A stretch of 64,000 nt of DNA, from NCBI GenBank assembly GCA_022641375.1, contig JALCDF010000002.1:1-64000 (forward strand), given 5' to 3'. Origin of the DNA: Megasphaera sp. Its GTDB lineage: Bacteria > Bacillota > Negativicutes > Veillonellales > Megasphaeraceae. The notes under the pieces were generated by a model that saw nothing but the letters and a program-made list of their open reading frames with translations, had not been told where the DNA came from and searched no databases. This document shows positions 1 to 10,572 of this stretch, piece by piece. A program made the position numbers and the translations under genes. Position 1 is the first letter of the stretch. Every line of letters begins with the position of its first letter.

Positions 1-115
1 GATGCGTGCCATAGAACATAGCGGATTTATGAATTGATCCAATTATAGCAAAGAATCTTGCTCGTCAAAAAAAATACCCACAACAACTTGACACTATCAT
101 GTTTTTGTAAAAACG

Positions 116-145
116 TTGCAAATTGTTGATGCGGTGTTGTATAAT
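116..145 (+). promoter_or_regulatory. Predicted sigma70-type promoter upstream of secA (TTGCAA-N18-TATAAT)
   Basis: -35 TTGCAA at 116-121, 18-nt spacer, -10 TATAAT at 140-145. Confidence 0.6.
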
Positions 146-201
146 GTATAATTGAATAAAAATGTAAGCTAGTTATTTTAATTAATTGGAGGGCTCAATA
201 G

Positions 202-2664
202 GTGTTTAATAAAATAGTACAAAGATTGCTCGGTAACAATACGGATCGGGAATTGAAAAAAATGCGGCCTATCGTCCAACGTATCAATGATTTAGAACCT
301 TCTCTGACACGTCTCAGCGATTCGTCGCTGCAGGAAAAGACATATGAATTCAAAAAGCGTCTCGCTGATGGAGAAACGTTGGATGATATTTTGCCGGAAG
401 CGTTTGCTGTCGTTCGTGAAGCATCACGTCGTGTTACGGGCATGCGTCACTTTGATGTACAGCTGCTGGGCGGCATTGTGCTGCATCGTGGCGATATTGC
501 CGAAATGCGTACTGGCGAAGGGAAAACCCTGGTTGCGACGCTGCCGGTATATCTGAATGCATTGTCCGGCAAGGGCGCTCACGTCGTTACCGTCAATGAT
601 TATCTGGCTACTCGTGATAGTGAAGAAATGGGCCAGATTTATAAGTTTTTAGGGCTCTCTGTAGGCTTGATCGTCCATGATCTCACATATGATCAGAGAC
701 GTCGTGCGTATAATTCCGATATTACTTATGGTACCAATAATGAATTCGGGTTCGATTATCTTCGTGATAATATGGTCATCAGCAGTGATCAGATGGTTCA
801 GCGCCCACTGAATTATTGTATCGTCGATGAAGTGGACTCCATCCTGATCGATGAAGCCCGTACCCCGTTGATCATTTCCGGACCCGGTGAAAAATCCACG
901 GATCTGTATTATACATTAGCCGGTGTAGTAAAGACCTTTGTCAAAGATGACTATACGATGGATGAAAAACAGAAGACCATTGCACCGACGGACAGCGGCA
1001 TTGCCAAGGTCGAAAAAATGCTGGGCATCAAGAATATGTTCGACAATGATCATATGGAATTGAACCATCTGGTCATTCAGGCATTGCGGGCCCGCTTTAT
1101 GATGCACCGCGACAAGGACTACGTTGTCAAGAACGGCGAAATCGTCATTGTCGATGAATTTACGGGCCGTCTGATGTTTGGCCGCCGCTATAGTGACGGG
1201 CTGCATCAGTCCATCGAAGCCAAGGAAGATGTCAAGGTCCAGGGCGAAAGCAAGACCCTGGCGACGATTACATTCCAGAACTACTTCCGTATGTACAAGA
1301 CGCTTGCCGGCATGACCGGTACGGCCAAGACAGAAGAAGATGAATTCAATAAGATTTATAAACTCGATGTATATGTCATCCCGACGAACAAACCGATGAT
1401 CCGTAAGGATTTGCCCGATGTCATTTACAAGACGAAGAATGCTAAGTACCGGGCCGTTATCCGGGAAGTAAAGAAACGTCATCAGTCCGGTCAGCCTATC
1501 CTGGTCGGGACGACGTCCATCAGCCAGTCGGAAATCCTCAGCCAGCTGTTGGATAAAGAAAATATCGTTCATAACGTGCTGAATGCCAAGTTCCATGAAA
1601 AAGAAGCGGAAATCATCAAAGATGCCGGCCTGATGAACCAGGTCACGATTGCTACTAATATGGCCGGTCGTGGTACAGATATCAAACTGGGCAAAGGCGT
1701 TGCCGAATTAGGCGGCCTCATGATCATCGGCACGGAACGGCATGAAAGTCGTCGTATCGATAATCAGCTCCGCGGTCGTTCCGGCCGTCAGGGCGACCCG
1801 GGGACGACGCAGTTCTTCCTGTCTCTGGAAGATGATCTGATGCGTATTTTTGGTGCGGAAAACATTTCTAAATTCATGGATAAGTTGGGAATGGAAGAAG
1901 ACGAACCGATTACGCATAAGATGATTACCAGGTCTATTGAAAAAGCACAGAAGAAAGTAGAAGGTCATAACTTCGAAATCCGTAAATACGTCCTGGAATA
2001 CGATGATGTCATGAACCAGCAGCGTGAAGTCCTCTATAGTCAGCGCCGTCAGGTATTGACAGCTGAATCGTTGCGGGAAAGCATCCTGGGCATGGTAGAC
2101 GACATTATCCAGTCTGGCCTCGACAAATATGCCGATGAAAAGCTCTATCCGGAAGAATGGGATTTTGCCGGCTTATTGCAGCAGATGGAACAGTATTTTG
2201 TACCGAAGGGTGCGACGACGGTAGCCGAACTGGAAAACCTGAGCCGTCTCGAAGTACAGGATAAATTAAAGAAGATTGCAACCGACCTCTATAATGAACG
2301 GGAAGCGGAAATCGGCGAAGATACGATGCACCAGCTGGAAAAAGCCGTCATGCTCCGGGTCGTCGACAGCAAGTGGATGGATCACCTGGACGCGATGGAT
2401 GCCTTGAAAGAAGGTATCAATCTGCGGGCTTATGGACAGAAGAATCCGTTGGTCGAATATAAATTCGAAGCCTACGAAATGTTCGAAGAAATGGTGGATT
2501 CCATCAAACATACGGTGGTTACGTTCCTGTATCATATCCAGATTACGTACAGCAAGCCTGTTCCGCAGGCGGAAGACCACCTGAAAAGCGCGACGGAAGT
2601 CCATCAGGAAATGCAGCCGGTCAGCCGGGAAGATATTGAACGTGATGAACGGAAACACGACTGA
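202..2664 (+). CDS. secA: Preprotein translocase ATPase subunit SecA
   Basis: 820 aa; [14 protein letters not shown] Walker [33 protein letters not shown] and [16 protein letters not shown] motifs. The true start may be the GTG at about 200. Confidence 0.97.
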   Translation: MFNKIVQRLLGNNTDRELKKMRPIVQRINDLEPSLTRLSDSSLQEKTYEFKKRLADGETLDDILPEAFAVVREASRRVTGMRHFDVQLLGGIVLHRGDIAEMRTGEGKTLVATLPVYLNALSGKGAHVVTVNDYLATRDSEEMGQIYKFLGLSVGLIVHDLTYDQRRRAYNSDITYGTNNEFGFDYLRDNMVISSDQMVQRPLNYCIVDEVDSILIDEARTPLIISGPGEKSTDLYYTLAGVVKTFVKDDYTMDEKQKTIAPTDSGIAKVEKMLGIKNMFDNDHMELNHLVIQALRARFMMHRDKDYVVKNGEIVIVDEFTGRLMFGRRYSDGLHQSIEAKEDVKVQGESKTLATITFQNYFRMYKTLAGMTGTAKTEEDEFNKIYKLDVYVIPTNKPMIRKDLPDVIYKTKNAKYRAVIREVKKRHQSGQPILVGTTSISQSEILSQLLDKENIVHNVLNAKFHEKEAEIIKDAGLMNQVTIATNMAGRGTDIKLGKGVAELGGLMIIGTERHESRRIDNQLRGRSGRQGDPGTTQFFLSLEDDLMRIFGAENISKFMDKLGMEEDEPITHKMITRSIEKAQKKVEGHNFEIRKYVLEYDDVMNQQREVLYSQRRQVLTAESLRESILGMVDDIIQSGLDKYADEKLYPEEWDFAGLLQQMEQYFVPKGATTVAELENLSRLEVQDKLKKIATDLYNEREAEIGEDTMHQLEKAVMLRVVDSKWMDHLDAMDALKEGINLRAYGQKNPLVEYKFEAYEMFEEMVDSIKHTVVTFLYHIQITYSKPVPQAEDHLKSATEVHQEMQPVSREDIERDERKHD

Positions 2665-2740
2665 TATAGGTGTTTCTCAGCCGATGACTAACGAATAACG
2701 ATACGATATATATATTGGATTTTTGAAAGATGGTGATCTT

Positions 2741-3866
2741 GTGTTATTAGAAGAAATGCGTAAACCTATTGAAGACGTGCAAAAAAGAATACAAGAAATC
2801 GGGGATTCACTTTAACTTACCTCAAAAAAAAGAACGAATCATGGATTTTGATATGCAAATGAGCGACCCTGCTTTTTGGGATGATCCCGAAAAGGCGAAG
2901 GCCATTTCACAGAAGGCGACATTGCTGAAGACGGAAGTCGACGGCCATGAAGCCTTGGTCCGGCAGGCAAATGACCTGATGGAATATTTGGAAATGGCCA
3001 TGGAAGATGGGGACAGCTCATTTGCAAATGATATTGAAAAGCAGTATACTGCTATTTTGCAGAAAATAGAAAAAAGGGAAGTACGGCTGCTGTTGTCCGG
3101 TGAGTATGATCAATGTAATGCGATTATTACATTCCATGCCGGTGCCGGTGGTACGGAAGCACAGGACTGGTGCCAGATGCTGATCCGCATGTACAGCCGC
3201 TGGGCAGAACGGAACGGCTATCATATCGCCGTGATGGATACCCAGCCCGGTGAAGAAGCGGGCATCAAGAGTGCTACGTTCACCATTGAAGGGGAATACG
3301 CCTACGGATATCTGAAATCAGAAAAGGGTGTCCATCGGCTGGTCCGTATTTCGCCCTTTGATGCTGCGGCTCGGCGTCATACATCGTTTACGGCGGTGGA
3401 TGTCATGCCGGAACTGCCCGATGACGTGGATGTGGAAATCAATATGGATGAAGTCCGTGTCGATTATTTCCGTGCATCCGGTGCGGGCGGCCAGCATGTC
3501 AATAAGACCAGCTCGGCAGTCCGGATGACTCATGAACCGACGGGCATCGTCGTGCAGTGCCAGAATGAACGGTCACAGCTCCAAAATAAGGAAATGTGCC
3601 TGAAATACCTGCGGGCGAAGTTGTTTGAACTGGAACAGGAAAAACAAGCAGAACTCAAAGCCGAAATCGGCGGCGTCCATCAGTCCATCGAATGGGGCAG
3701 CCAGATCCGGTCCTACGTATTCCATCCCTATAACCTGGTAAAAGACCATCGTACTGGGGTGGAAACAGGGAATATCCAGGCCGTCATGGATGGCGATCTG
3801 GATATCTTTATTGAAGGATATCTACAGATGGAAAAAAATAAAAGGGTAGCGAGACAGGAAATATAA
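2741..3866 (+). CDS. prfB: Peptide chain release factor 2, made by programmed +1 frameshift (zero frame 2741-2815, then the 2814-3866 frame)
   Basis: GTG start at 2741 encodes VLLEEMRKPIEDVQKRIQEIGDSL then CTT TAA C; the +1 frame continues NLPQKKERIMDFDMQMSDPAFWDD and carries the GAGGQHVNKTSSAVRMTHEPTG (GGQ) motif. The ORF-track start at 2769 is an artefact. Confidence 0.93.
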
Positions 3867-4552
3867 TGAAAAAACTGAGCATTCTATGTGTCATCGCGGC
3901 TGTTCTGATCATCGGCGCAAATGCCCTGGCTCCGTCTGTGGTCGAACAAGGGTTATACTACGCATTGTCCGACAACATGGAAATCCAGCCGGCCGATGTG
4001 CAGGTAACCGCCCAGCCGGGACTGAAGGTGCTGTCCGGGAATCTGGATAGTGTCCGTGTACACAGCCAAAAATTCAAGGTGAAAGACATGACGTTCGACA
4101 GTCTGGATTGTTCCCTCCAACAGACGCGGTTCAGTCTCTTATCTGGCGGCAGGGTCGGGCATATGGTCCTGACCGATGCGGACAGCGGGGAATTGACGGC
4201 GACTGTGCGCAGTGAAGAGTTGGAAAAGTTTCTTGTCCGCAAGATTGAAAAATTGTCCGATCCGACAGTGTCATTGGAAAATGATCAGGTGCATGTGACC
4301 GGTACGGTTGCGGTCGGCGGGTTCTTAAAAGCCAAGGCTGATTTGCGCGGTACGTTCGCTATGAAGGGGAGCAAGCTCATGTTCATTCCTTCTTCGATGA
4401 CTATTGACGGAATGGGGAAGACTTTCAGCAATACTAGTACTGCCGGTATCGAAGTATATGATTTCAAGGATTTTCCTTTAGGGATTCAACCGGACAGTGT
4501 CACAATGCGCGATCATGTGTTGACTATCCATGGCAGCATACATCATACCTAG
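3866..4552 (+). CDS. DUF2993 / LmeA-like lipid-binding protein
   Basis: 228 aa with N-terminal signal/TM; LSGNLDSVRVHSQKFKVKDMTFDSLDC pattern typical of DUF2993. Confidence 0.7.
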   Translation: MKKLSILCVIAAVLIIGANALAPSVVEQGLYYALSDNMEIQPADVQVTAQPGLKVLSGNLDSVRVHSQKFKVKDMTFDSLDCSLQQTRFSLLSGGRVGHMVLTDADSGELTATVRSEELEKFLVRKIEKLSDPTVSLENDQVHVTGTVAVGGFLKAKADLRGTFAMKGSKLMFIPSSMTIDGMGKTFSNTSTAGIEVYDFKDFPLGIQPDSVTMRDHVLTIHGSIHHT

Positions 4553-4565
4553 GTAAGGTGGAACT

Positions 4566-6623
4566 ATGGTAAAAAATAATCAATTTAGTAAGATGCTTAT
4601 GATCGGGGCTGTCCTGATCGGGCTTATCTTTGCCGTTGTATTATGTGTTCAACGATACCACGTCGAAGAGCAGAGCCAGACCATTGAACAGGCTATGGAT
4701 TATGATGCAGTCGTTGTCATGGCCCGGAATGACGGCTATGATTTGGATACGGCGCTGAAAAAATGCAAAGAAGCCGGCGTGACGAGTTTTACTATTTACG
4801 ATGCTACGCTCAACAAATTGACACAGCGCGGCGAAATGTCGCTTATTACTAAATTAGGGATGGAATTATATTATCCCCAGTTTAATATCGTCGGCGGGAC
4901 GTATGATTACTATCTCATAGGCAAGCCCAAAGACAAAAAAGATATATATTTTGATGAAGTGATTGCTGATTTGCAGTCGCGGCTGGGCTCCGACAAGGTG
5001 CAGGTCATCGACAATCCGCAATATCGTATTGCCGGATTGCATGGTGTCATGCCGGGTCTGGGAGAAGTGAACCTGGGTATATTGTCAGCCGATGCCAATA
5101 CGATTGCCGAACGGGGATTCCATGTCATCCTGCGGCCGACGAATTACAGTGATCCGGAACCGAAGCAGATCGATGGTTTCTTTAACCGTATCGATAAGAT
5201 CAAAAATGTTTCCGGGGTCATGTTTGTCGGCAAGGAAGTAATGGGGTATACGCCGGTAGCTTCCCAGCGGAGAGAAATGTTGGAATATACGGCGGACCAG
5301 ATGAAACAGCGTCATATACCATTTTATATGATTGAAGCCGTGAATCAGCTTCAATACAATACACAGGACGGAATGTATGATTTAGCCGGCTTGCTCGACT
5401 ATGATACGGCCCGGACCTATGCTATGGCCAAGGAAGAATTGGAAAAGATTTCTCCGGAAGAAGCGGCCATGCGGTATTATATCAGCGATTTGGAACGGAA
5501 TTGCCGGGTCAATCTGTACCCGCTCTATAAAAAACCGCTTCATGGCATGAATCTGACGGAAACGAATTTGTCCTATATTTCTATCGTGTCGCAGAAGTTG
5601 AAGGACCGGGGATATACGCTGGGGCAGGCTACGATTATGCCGCCGTATTATCCGAATCGGATACTTTTAGCTCTCGTAGCCGCAGCTGCGGCCTGCGGAT
5701 TCGTGTTTACGCTCAATCTCCTGCTGCCGTTGTCTAACCGGCTGAATTATATCCTGCTGGTGCTGGCGGTCCTGTTCGGTGTGGGCGGAGCGATGGTTGC
5801 CAAGGGGGCTTTATTCCTCCAGCTCATGGCGATTGGCTGTGCCGTGTCGTCACCGACGGCAGCGATACTGCTGCTCCTCGATATATGGCGGAAAAAGAAT
5901 ATCACTAAAAAGCTGAGCTATTGGTACGTTATCCGTGATGGTGCCATCGGCCTGGCTTGTGCAGTAGCGATTGCGATGATCGGCGGGATATTTATTGCCG
6001 CTATGCTCGGTAATATCCGCTTCTTCATGGAATTTGATTTTTATCGCGGCGTCAAGCTGACGTTCCTCTTGCCGCTGCTGTTGGTTGCTGTCGGATATTT
6101 GCGGCGGTTCCCCTTATTTGGGCACCGTATCGCGTCGACAGATGATTTCAAAAAATTTGTTGCTGATTTCCTGCGGATTCCCATCAAGATGGGGACGCTG
6201 ATTGCAATCGGTGCATTGGGTTTTGCAGCCTATATCTTTATTGGCCGCAGCGGTCATACCGCCGGGGTTTCCGTACCGGGAGCCGAAGTGGCGATGCGCC
6301 GGCTGTTGGAAAATGTCATGTATGCCCGTCCCCGGGAAAAAGAATTCCTCATCGGTCATCCGGCATTTTTCCTCATGGTTGCCGCGATGTACCGCCGTTG
6401 GCCGCAGATTATTCATTTTCTGATGGTCATGGCGACGACAATCGGTGTGGGTTCTATGGTTGAAACCTTTGCGCATATCCGGACGCCGTTCATCATGTCC
6501 TTTATCCGCGGCATCAATGGCTGGGTCACGGGTATGATCATCGGTATTATCCTGATCGTTGCCCTGGCCGTAATACAATACATGACGTCCTGGTTGGGAA
6601 AGCAGGTGGACAGCCATGACTAA
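4566..6623 (+). CDS. DUF5693-family multi-TM membrane protein
   Basis: 685 aa; N-terminal TM, extracytoplasmic region (GLHGVMPGLGEVNLGILS), then a polytopic C-terminal half; directly overlaps csaB. Confidence 0.7.
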   Translation: MVKNNQFSKMLMIGAVLIGLIFAVVLCVQRYHVEEQSQTIEQAMDYDAVVVMARNDGYDLDTALKKCKEAGVTSFTIYDATLNKLTQRGEMSLITKLGMELYYPQFNIVGGTYDYYLIGKPKDKKDIYFDEVIADLQSRLGSDKVQVIDNPQYRIAGLHGVMPGLGEVNLGILSADANTIAERGFHVILRPTNYSDPEPKQIDGFFNRIDKIKNVSGVMFVGKEVMGYTPVASQRREMLEYTADQMKQRHIPFYMIEAVNQLQYNTQDGMYDLAGLLDYDTARTYAMAKEELEKISPEEAAMRYYISDLERNCRVNLYPLYKKPLHGMNLTETNLSYISIVSQKLKDRGYTLGQATIMPPYYPNRILLALVAAAAACGFVFTLNLLLPLSNRLNYILLVLAVLFGVGGAMVAKGALFLQLMAIGCAVSSPTAAILLLLDIWRKKNITKKLSYWYVIRDGAIGLACAVAIAMIGGIFIAAMLGNIRFFMEFDFYRGVKLTFLLPLLLVAVGYLRRFPLFGHRIASTDDFKKFVADFLRIPIKMGTLIAIGALGFAAYIFIGRSGHTAGVSVPGAEVAMRRLLENVMYARPREKEFLIGHPAFFLMVAAMYRRWPQIIHFLMVMATTIGVGSMVETFAHIRTPFIMSFIRGINGWVTGMIIGIILIVALAVIQYMTSWLGKQVDSHD

Positions 6624-7752
6624 TATTGTTATTTCCGGCTATTACGGCTTTGCCAATGCCGGTGATGAAGCGATGTTGTCGGCTATCGTCGGCTCTCTTC
6701 AGGATATCATTCCGGATATATCCATTACCGTTATTACCGGAAATTGTCAAATGACCCGGAAAAATCATCATGTACATACGATTCATCGTTTGAATCTTTT
6801 TCGTATCGCAGCGGCGCTTCGTCGCTGTGATATTCTTATTAGTGGTGGTGGTAGTTTACTCCAGGATGTGACCAGCGAACGAAGCCTGTATTATTATCTG
6901 CTGATCATGCGCATGGCCTTGTTTTTTCACAAGCCGGTCATGCTCTATGCGCAGGGCATCGGTCCGGTGCGGTCGGTCAAAGCCCGGCAGGCTGTACGGG
7001 ATGTGTTGCAGCGGGTTGCTGTCATTGGTGTCCGTGATTCCGAATCTAAAGCGGAACTGGCTTCGATGGGGGTTACGGTACCGCCGGTGCACGTGACTGC
7101 CGATGCTGTTTTGTCGATGCATCCGGTCGACAAACGAATCGGGTATTACCTGCTGGGCAAAGCGGGGAATACCGGTATCGGTACCCGCGTCGGCATTGCC
7201 GTCCGGGACTGGCAGGGAATGACGGAGTATAAAGACGCGATTGCCAGGGCGGCCGATGAATTACAGCGGACGACCGATTGCCACGTCGTATTTATTCCCA
7301 TGCAATATCCTGCCGATGTCGAAACGGGCCGGGATATTGCCAGTCGTATGGCGACCCGGGCGACGGTCCTGACAAACCGTTATTCTACGGTAGAATTCAT
7401 GTCACTCATGGGGTGTATGGACGCTGTCATTGCCAACCGCCTCCACGCCTTGATTTTTGCGTCGATTATGAAGGTTCCTATTACGGCCTTGTCATATGAC
7501 CCTAAAATTGACAGTTTCGTCCGGCTGATCGGTGAAAAACTGGTTGGTACCGTAGAATCTGTTACGGCGGAAGATATTGTTGCCGATGTGAAGAAAAAAT
7601 TAGCCTTGGGACGCATATCACCGGAAGTGGACGCCCATATGAATCATTTGCGCCGGCAGTCCCTGCGCAATGCATATCTGGCGCTGCGGGTACTGGAAGG
7701 AAGAGCCGGCCTGCGGAAACGATATACAGAAAGTAAAACCGGGCAGGACTGA
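6616..7752 (+). CDS. csaB: Polysaccharide pyruvyl transferase CsaB
   Basis: 378 aa; GYYGFANAGDEAMLSAI, GGGSLLQDVTSERSLYYY, MLYAQGIGP and NRLHALIFASI motifs. Confidence 0.92.
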   Translation: MTNIVISGYYGFANAGDEAMLSAIVGSLQDIIPDISITVITGNCQMTRKNHHVHTIHRLNLFRIAAALRRCDILISGGGSLLQDVTSERSLYYYLLIMRMALFFHKPVMLYAQGIGPVRSVKARQAVRDVLQRVAVIGVRDSESKAELASMGVTVPPVHVTADAVLSMHPVDKRIGYYLLGKAGNTGIGTRVGIAVRDWQGMTEYKDAIARAADELQRTTDCHVVFIPMQYPADVETGRDIASRMATRATVLTNRYSTVEFMSLMGCMDAVIANRLHALIFASIMKVPITALSYDPKIDSFVRLIGEKLVGTVESVTAEDIVADVKKKLALGRISPEVDAHMNHLRRQSLRNAYLALRVLEGRAGLRKRYTESKTGQD

Positions 7753-7788
7753 GGTCCTTGCTTTTCCATAGATGAAAAGAGGTTTCTT

Positions 7789-8475
7789 ATGATTGATTTT
7801 AAAAATGTTTCGAAACTATATACAAATGGGTCCGTTGCGTTGGATCATGTTTCGCTGCATATCGGCAAGGGCGAATTTGTTTTTGTTGTCGGAGCCAGCG
7901 GTGCCGGGAAATCGACATTGATCAAGCTGTTGTCGCATGAAGAACTGCCGACGCATGGGCAGGTCGTCGTCAACGATACGATTGTAAATCGTATTTCTAA
8001 AAGCCGGGTGCCGTATTTGCGTCGCAAGATGGGCATCGTATTCCAGGATTTCCGCTTGCTGCCGAATAAGACGGCAGCGGAAAATGTGGCTTTTGCCATG
8101 GAAGTCATTGAAACTCCGCGGCGGGTCATCAAGGAACGGGTCCGCAATGTGTTGGATCTGGTCGGGCTCATCGGCAAGGCCGATGCGCTACCGCAAAATC
8201 TTTCTGGCGGGGAACAACAGCGTGTGGCCATAGCCAGAGCCATCGTCAACAGACCGTTGCTGCTCATTGCTGACGAACCGACGGGAAATCTCGACCCGGA
8301 AACTTCGTTGGGCATCATGGAGACCTTTAAGAAAATCAACCACATGGGAACGACCGTCCTCATGGTGACGCATGATAAACAGATGGTGGATATGATGAAT
8401 AAACGAGTTATCGAAATCGTCAATGGTCATGTCGTCCGGGATGAACAAAGGGGAGGATACAGCGATGAAGATTAG
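7789..8475 (+). CDS. ftsE: Cell division ATP-binding protein FtsE
   Basis: ABC ATPase: GASGAGKSTLIKLL, LSGGEQQRVAIARAI, LLIADEPTGNLDP; followed by ftsX. Confidence 0.96.
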   Translation: MIDFKNVSKLYTNGSVALDHVSLHIGKGEFVFVVGASGAGKSTLIKLLSHEELPTHGQVVVNDTIVNRISKSRVPYLRRKMGIVFQDFRLLPNKTAAENVAFAMEVIETPRRVIKERVRNVLDLVGLIGKADALPQNLSGGEQQRVAIARAIVNRPLLLIADEPTGNLDPETSLGIMETFKKINHMGTTVLMVTHDKQMVDMMNKRVIEIVNGHVVRDEQRGGYSDED

Positions 8476-9352
8476 AACGATGCGGTATTTTATCCGGGAA
8501 GCTTTTCAGTCTTTTTGCCGCAACAGCTTTATGTCTATTGCATCCGTTGCGACGGTGACGTTATCGCTGTTCATTTTAGGCATTTTTATGATCATGGCAG
8601 CTAATCTTGATTATTTTGCTGAAAATCTGGAAAGCCAGGTACAAATCAGTATTTATCTGAAAGATGATTTGTCACAGGACCAGATACAGAGTGTAAGTGC
8701 CCGTCTTAAGAATCTGCCGGATGTAAAGAAAATTACCTTTACTAATAAAGATCAGGCGATGGATGCATTGAAGGAACGAATGAAGGACCAGCCGGGCATC
8801 TTAAATGCGCTGGAAGGTAAGAATCCGTTGCCGAGTTCCTATGAAATTACGTTTACCAATCCGGAATCCGTAAAGAAAACAGCCCGTATCGTGGCTGATT
8901 ATCCCGAAGTAGAAAGTACTCATTACGGGCAGGAAATCATTGAACAGCTGTTCCGCATCACGACGATTATCCGCTGGGGCGGCATTGCGCTCATCATATT
9001 CCTGACGCTGGCGACATTGTTTATTATTTCCAATACGATCCGGCTGACGGTTTTTGCGCGGCGCAAAGAAATCGCTATTATGAAGTATGTAGGTGCGACG
9101 AACTGGTTCATCCGCTGGCCGTTTTTGCTGGAAGGGCTTATCCTGGGGTTTGTCGGCGGGGTAATTGCCGATGTCCTGCTGGCCCAGTTCTATGAATTCG
9201 TTACGGTGGCAGTTCACAGTTCTCTGGCATTTTTACCGATGGTCAGCATGTATCCATTCTTATATCATGTGAGCGGCGTTTTGCTGGTTATCAGCATGAT
9301 CATCGGGGCGATAGGGAGTACTATTTCATTGAAGCGTTATATGAAGGTGTAA
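8465..9352 (+). CDS. ftsX: Cell division permease FtsX
   Basis: MKIRTMRYFIREAFQSFCRNSFMSIASVATVTLSLFILG; start at 8465, overlapping the ftsE end (ORF track extends it to 8423). Confidence 0.95.
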   Translation: MKIRTMRYFIREAFQSFCRNSFMSIASVATVTLSLFILGIFMIMAANLDYFAENLESQVQISIYLKDDLSQDQIQSVSARLKNLPDVKKITFTNKDQAMDALKERMKDQPGILNALEGKNPLPSSYEITFTNPESVKKTARIVADYPEVESTHYGQEIIEQLFRITTIIRWGGIALIIFLTLATLFIISNTIRLTVFARRKEIAIMKYVGATNWFIRWPFLLEGLILGFVGGVIADVLLAQFYEFVTVAVHSSLAFLPMVSMYPFLYHVSGVLLVISMIIGAIGSTISLKRYMKV

Positions 9353-9356
9353 GGAT

Positions 9357-10562
9357 ATGATACGATTTAAATCACAGAAAAAATATATAGCCGTTATTGT
9401 GGCAGCGGCATTGTTATGTCCGTCTTTTGCTGTTTTTGCTGACGATGAAGATTTACAGGATCAATTATCTGATGTACAGGGCCGCATGGCGGAACAGGCA
9501 CAAAAGAAAAGCGATGCCGAAGCCGTTATTGGCAATGTCTTTGATAAATTGAAAGGCATTCAGGAAAATCTTGACAGCGCCGTCAGTGATTACAAGGATT
9601 TGTCGGGACAACTGGCCGCGACCGATCAGAAAATCGGCTCTCTGCAGAAGGAACTGGACCAGAAGCAAACGCAGCTGACCAAACGGGAAGGCGTATTCAG
9701 CAAGCGGATCCGCGATATTTATATGCATGGACAACTCAGTTATATCGATGTCGTACTGGGAGCAAAAAACTTTGATGATTTTGCGAACCGGGTCGAATTA
9801 TTGCGGCGTGTCGTCGATTCCGATATGGCATTGATTACGGATATTCGCGATCAGCGGAACCAGATTGATGAAGCCAAGAAGTCCCTGGAATCCGAACGGG
9901 AAAAGCAGGTCAAACTGAAAGATGATGCTGAACAGAAGAAAAATGAAATTGAACGGCATAAGTCAGAACAACAGGGCATACTGAATCAGGCTCAGAATGA
10001 TAAAGCCGTAGCGCAGGAAGCCTATGATGAATTGGAATCTGCATCTCAATCCATTGGTGATAAACTACGTCAGCGGGCTGCCGACCGGGCAGCTGCACAG
10101 GCATCAGCATCATCTTCGGACAGCGGTTCGGATTCTTCCGACGGCGGTGGTTATGATTCCTATCAGCCGGTGAGTGGTTCTGGTGCGATGATATGGCCGG
10201 TCAACGGCGTAATTACATCGCCATTCGGGTACCGGAATCATCCTATCTTCGGCCGGGCAATCCTGCACAGCGGCATTGACATCGGGGTAGATTACGGAAC
10301 GCCGGTACATGCTGCCGACAGCGGCGTAGTAGTGGATGCCGGCTGGATCAGCGGCTATGGATATGCCGTAGTCATCGACCATGGGAATGGATTGTCTACG
10401 TTGTATGGCCATAATGAATCCTTAGCCGTATCGTCCGGACAGTCTGTTTCACAGGGACAAGTGATTGCCTATGCCGGTTCTACAGGGAATTCGACGGGCC
10501 CGCATGTTCATTTTGAAGTACGTTCCAATGGGGATCCCGTAGATCCGTCTGCGTACTTATAG
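9357..10562 (+). CDS. Murein hydrolase activator EnvC-like, coiled coil plus M23 peptidase domain
   Basis: Signal peptide, long coiled coil, C-terminal M23: SPFGYRNHPIFGRAILHSGIDIGVDYGTPV ... HGNGLSTLYGHN ... GPHVHFEVR. Confidence 0.93.
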   Translation: MIRFKSQKKYIAVIVAAALLCPSFAVFADDEDLQDQLSDVQGRMAEQAQKKSDAEAVIGNVFDKLKGIQENLDSAVSDYKDLSGQLAATDQKIGSLQKELDQKQTQLTKREGVFSKRIRDIYMHGQLSYIDVVLGAKNFDDFANRVELLRRVVDSDMALITDIRDQRNQIDEAKKSLESEREKQVKLKDDAEQKKNEIERHKSEQQGILNQAQNDKAVAQEAYDELESASQSIGDKLRQRAADRAAAQASASSSDSGSDSSDGGGYDSYQPVSGSGAMIWPVNGVITSPFGYRNHPIFGRAILHSGIDIGVDYGTPVHAADSGVVVDAGWISGYGYAVVIDHGNGLSTLYGHNESLAVSSGQSVSQGQVIAYAGSTGNSTGPHVHFEVRSNGDPVDPSAYL

Positions 10563-10572
10563 GATATATATC

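Noticed and set aside
2769-2840. Independent RF2 start at 2769 from the ORF track
   Set aside because: It arises from a TTG read in the wrong frame; upstream zero-frame peptide and shift site show the real N-terminus starts at 2741.
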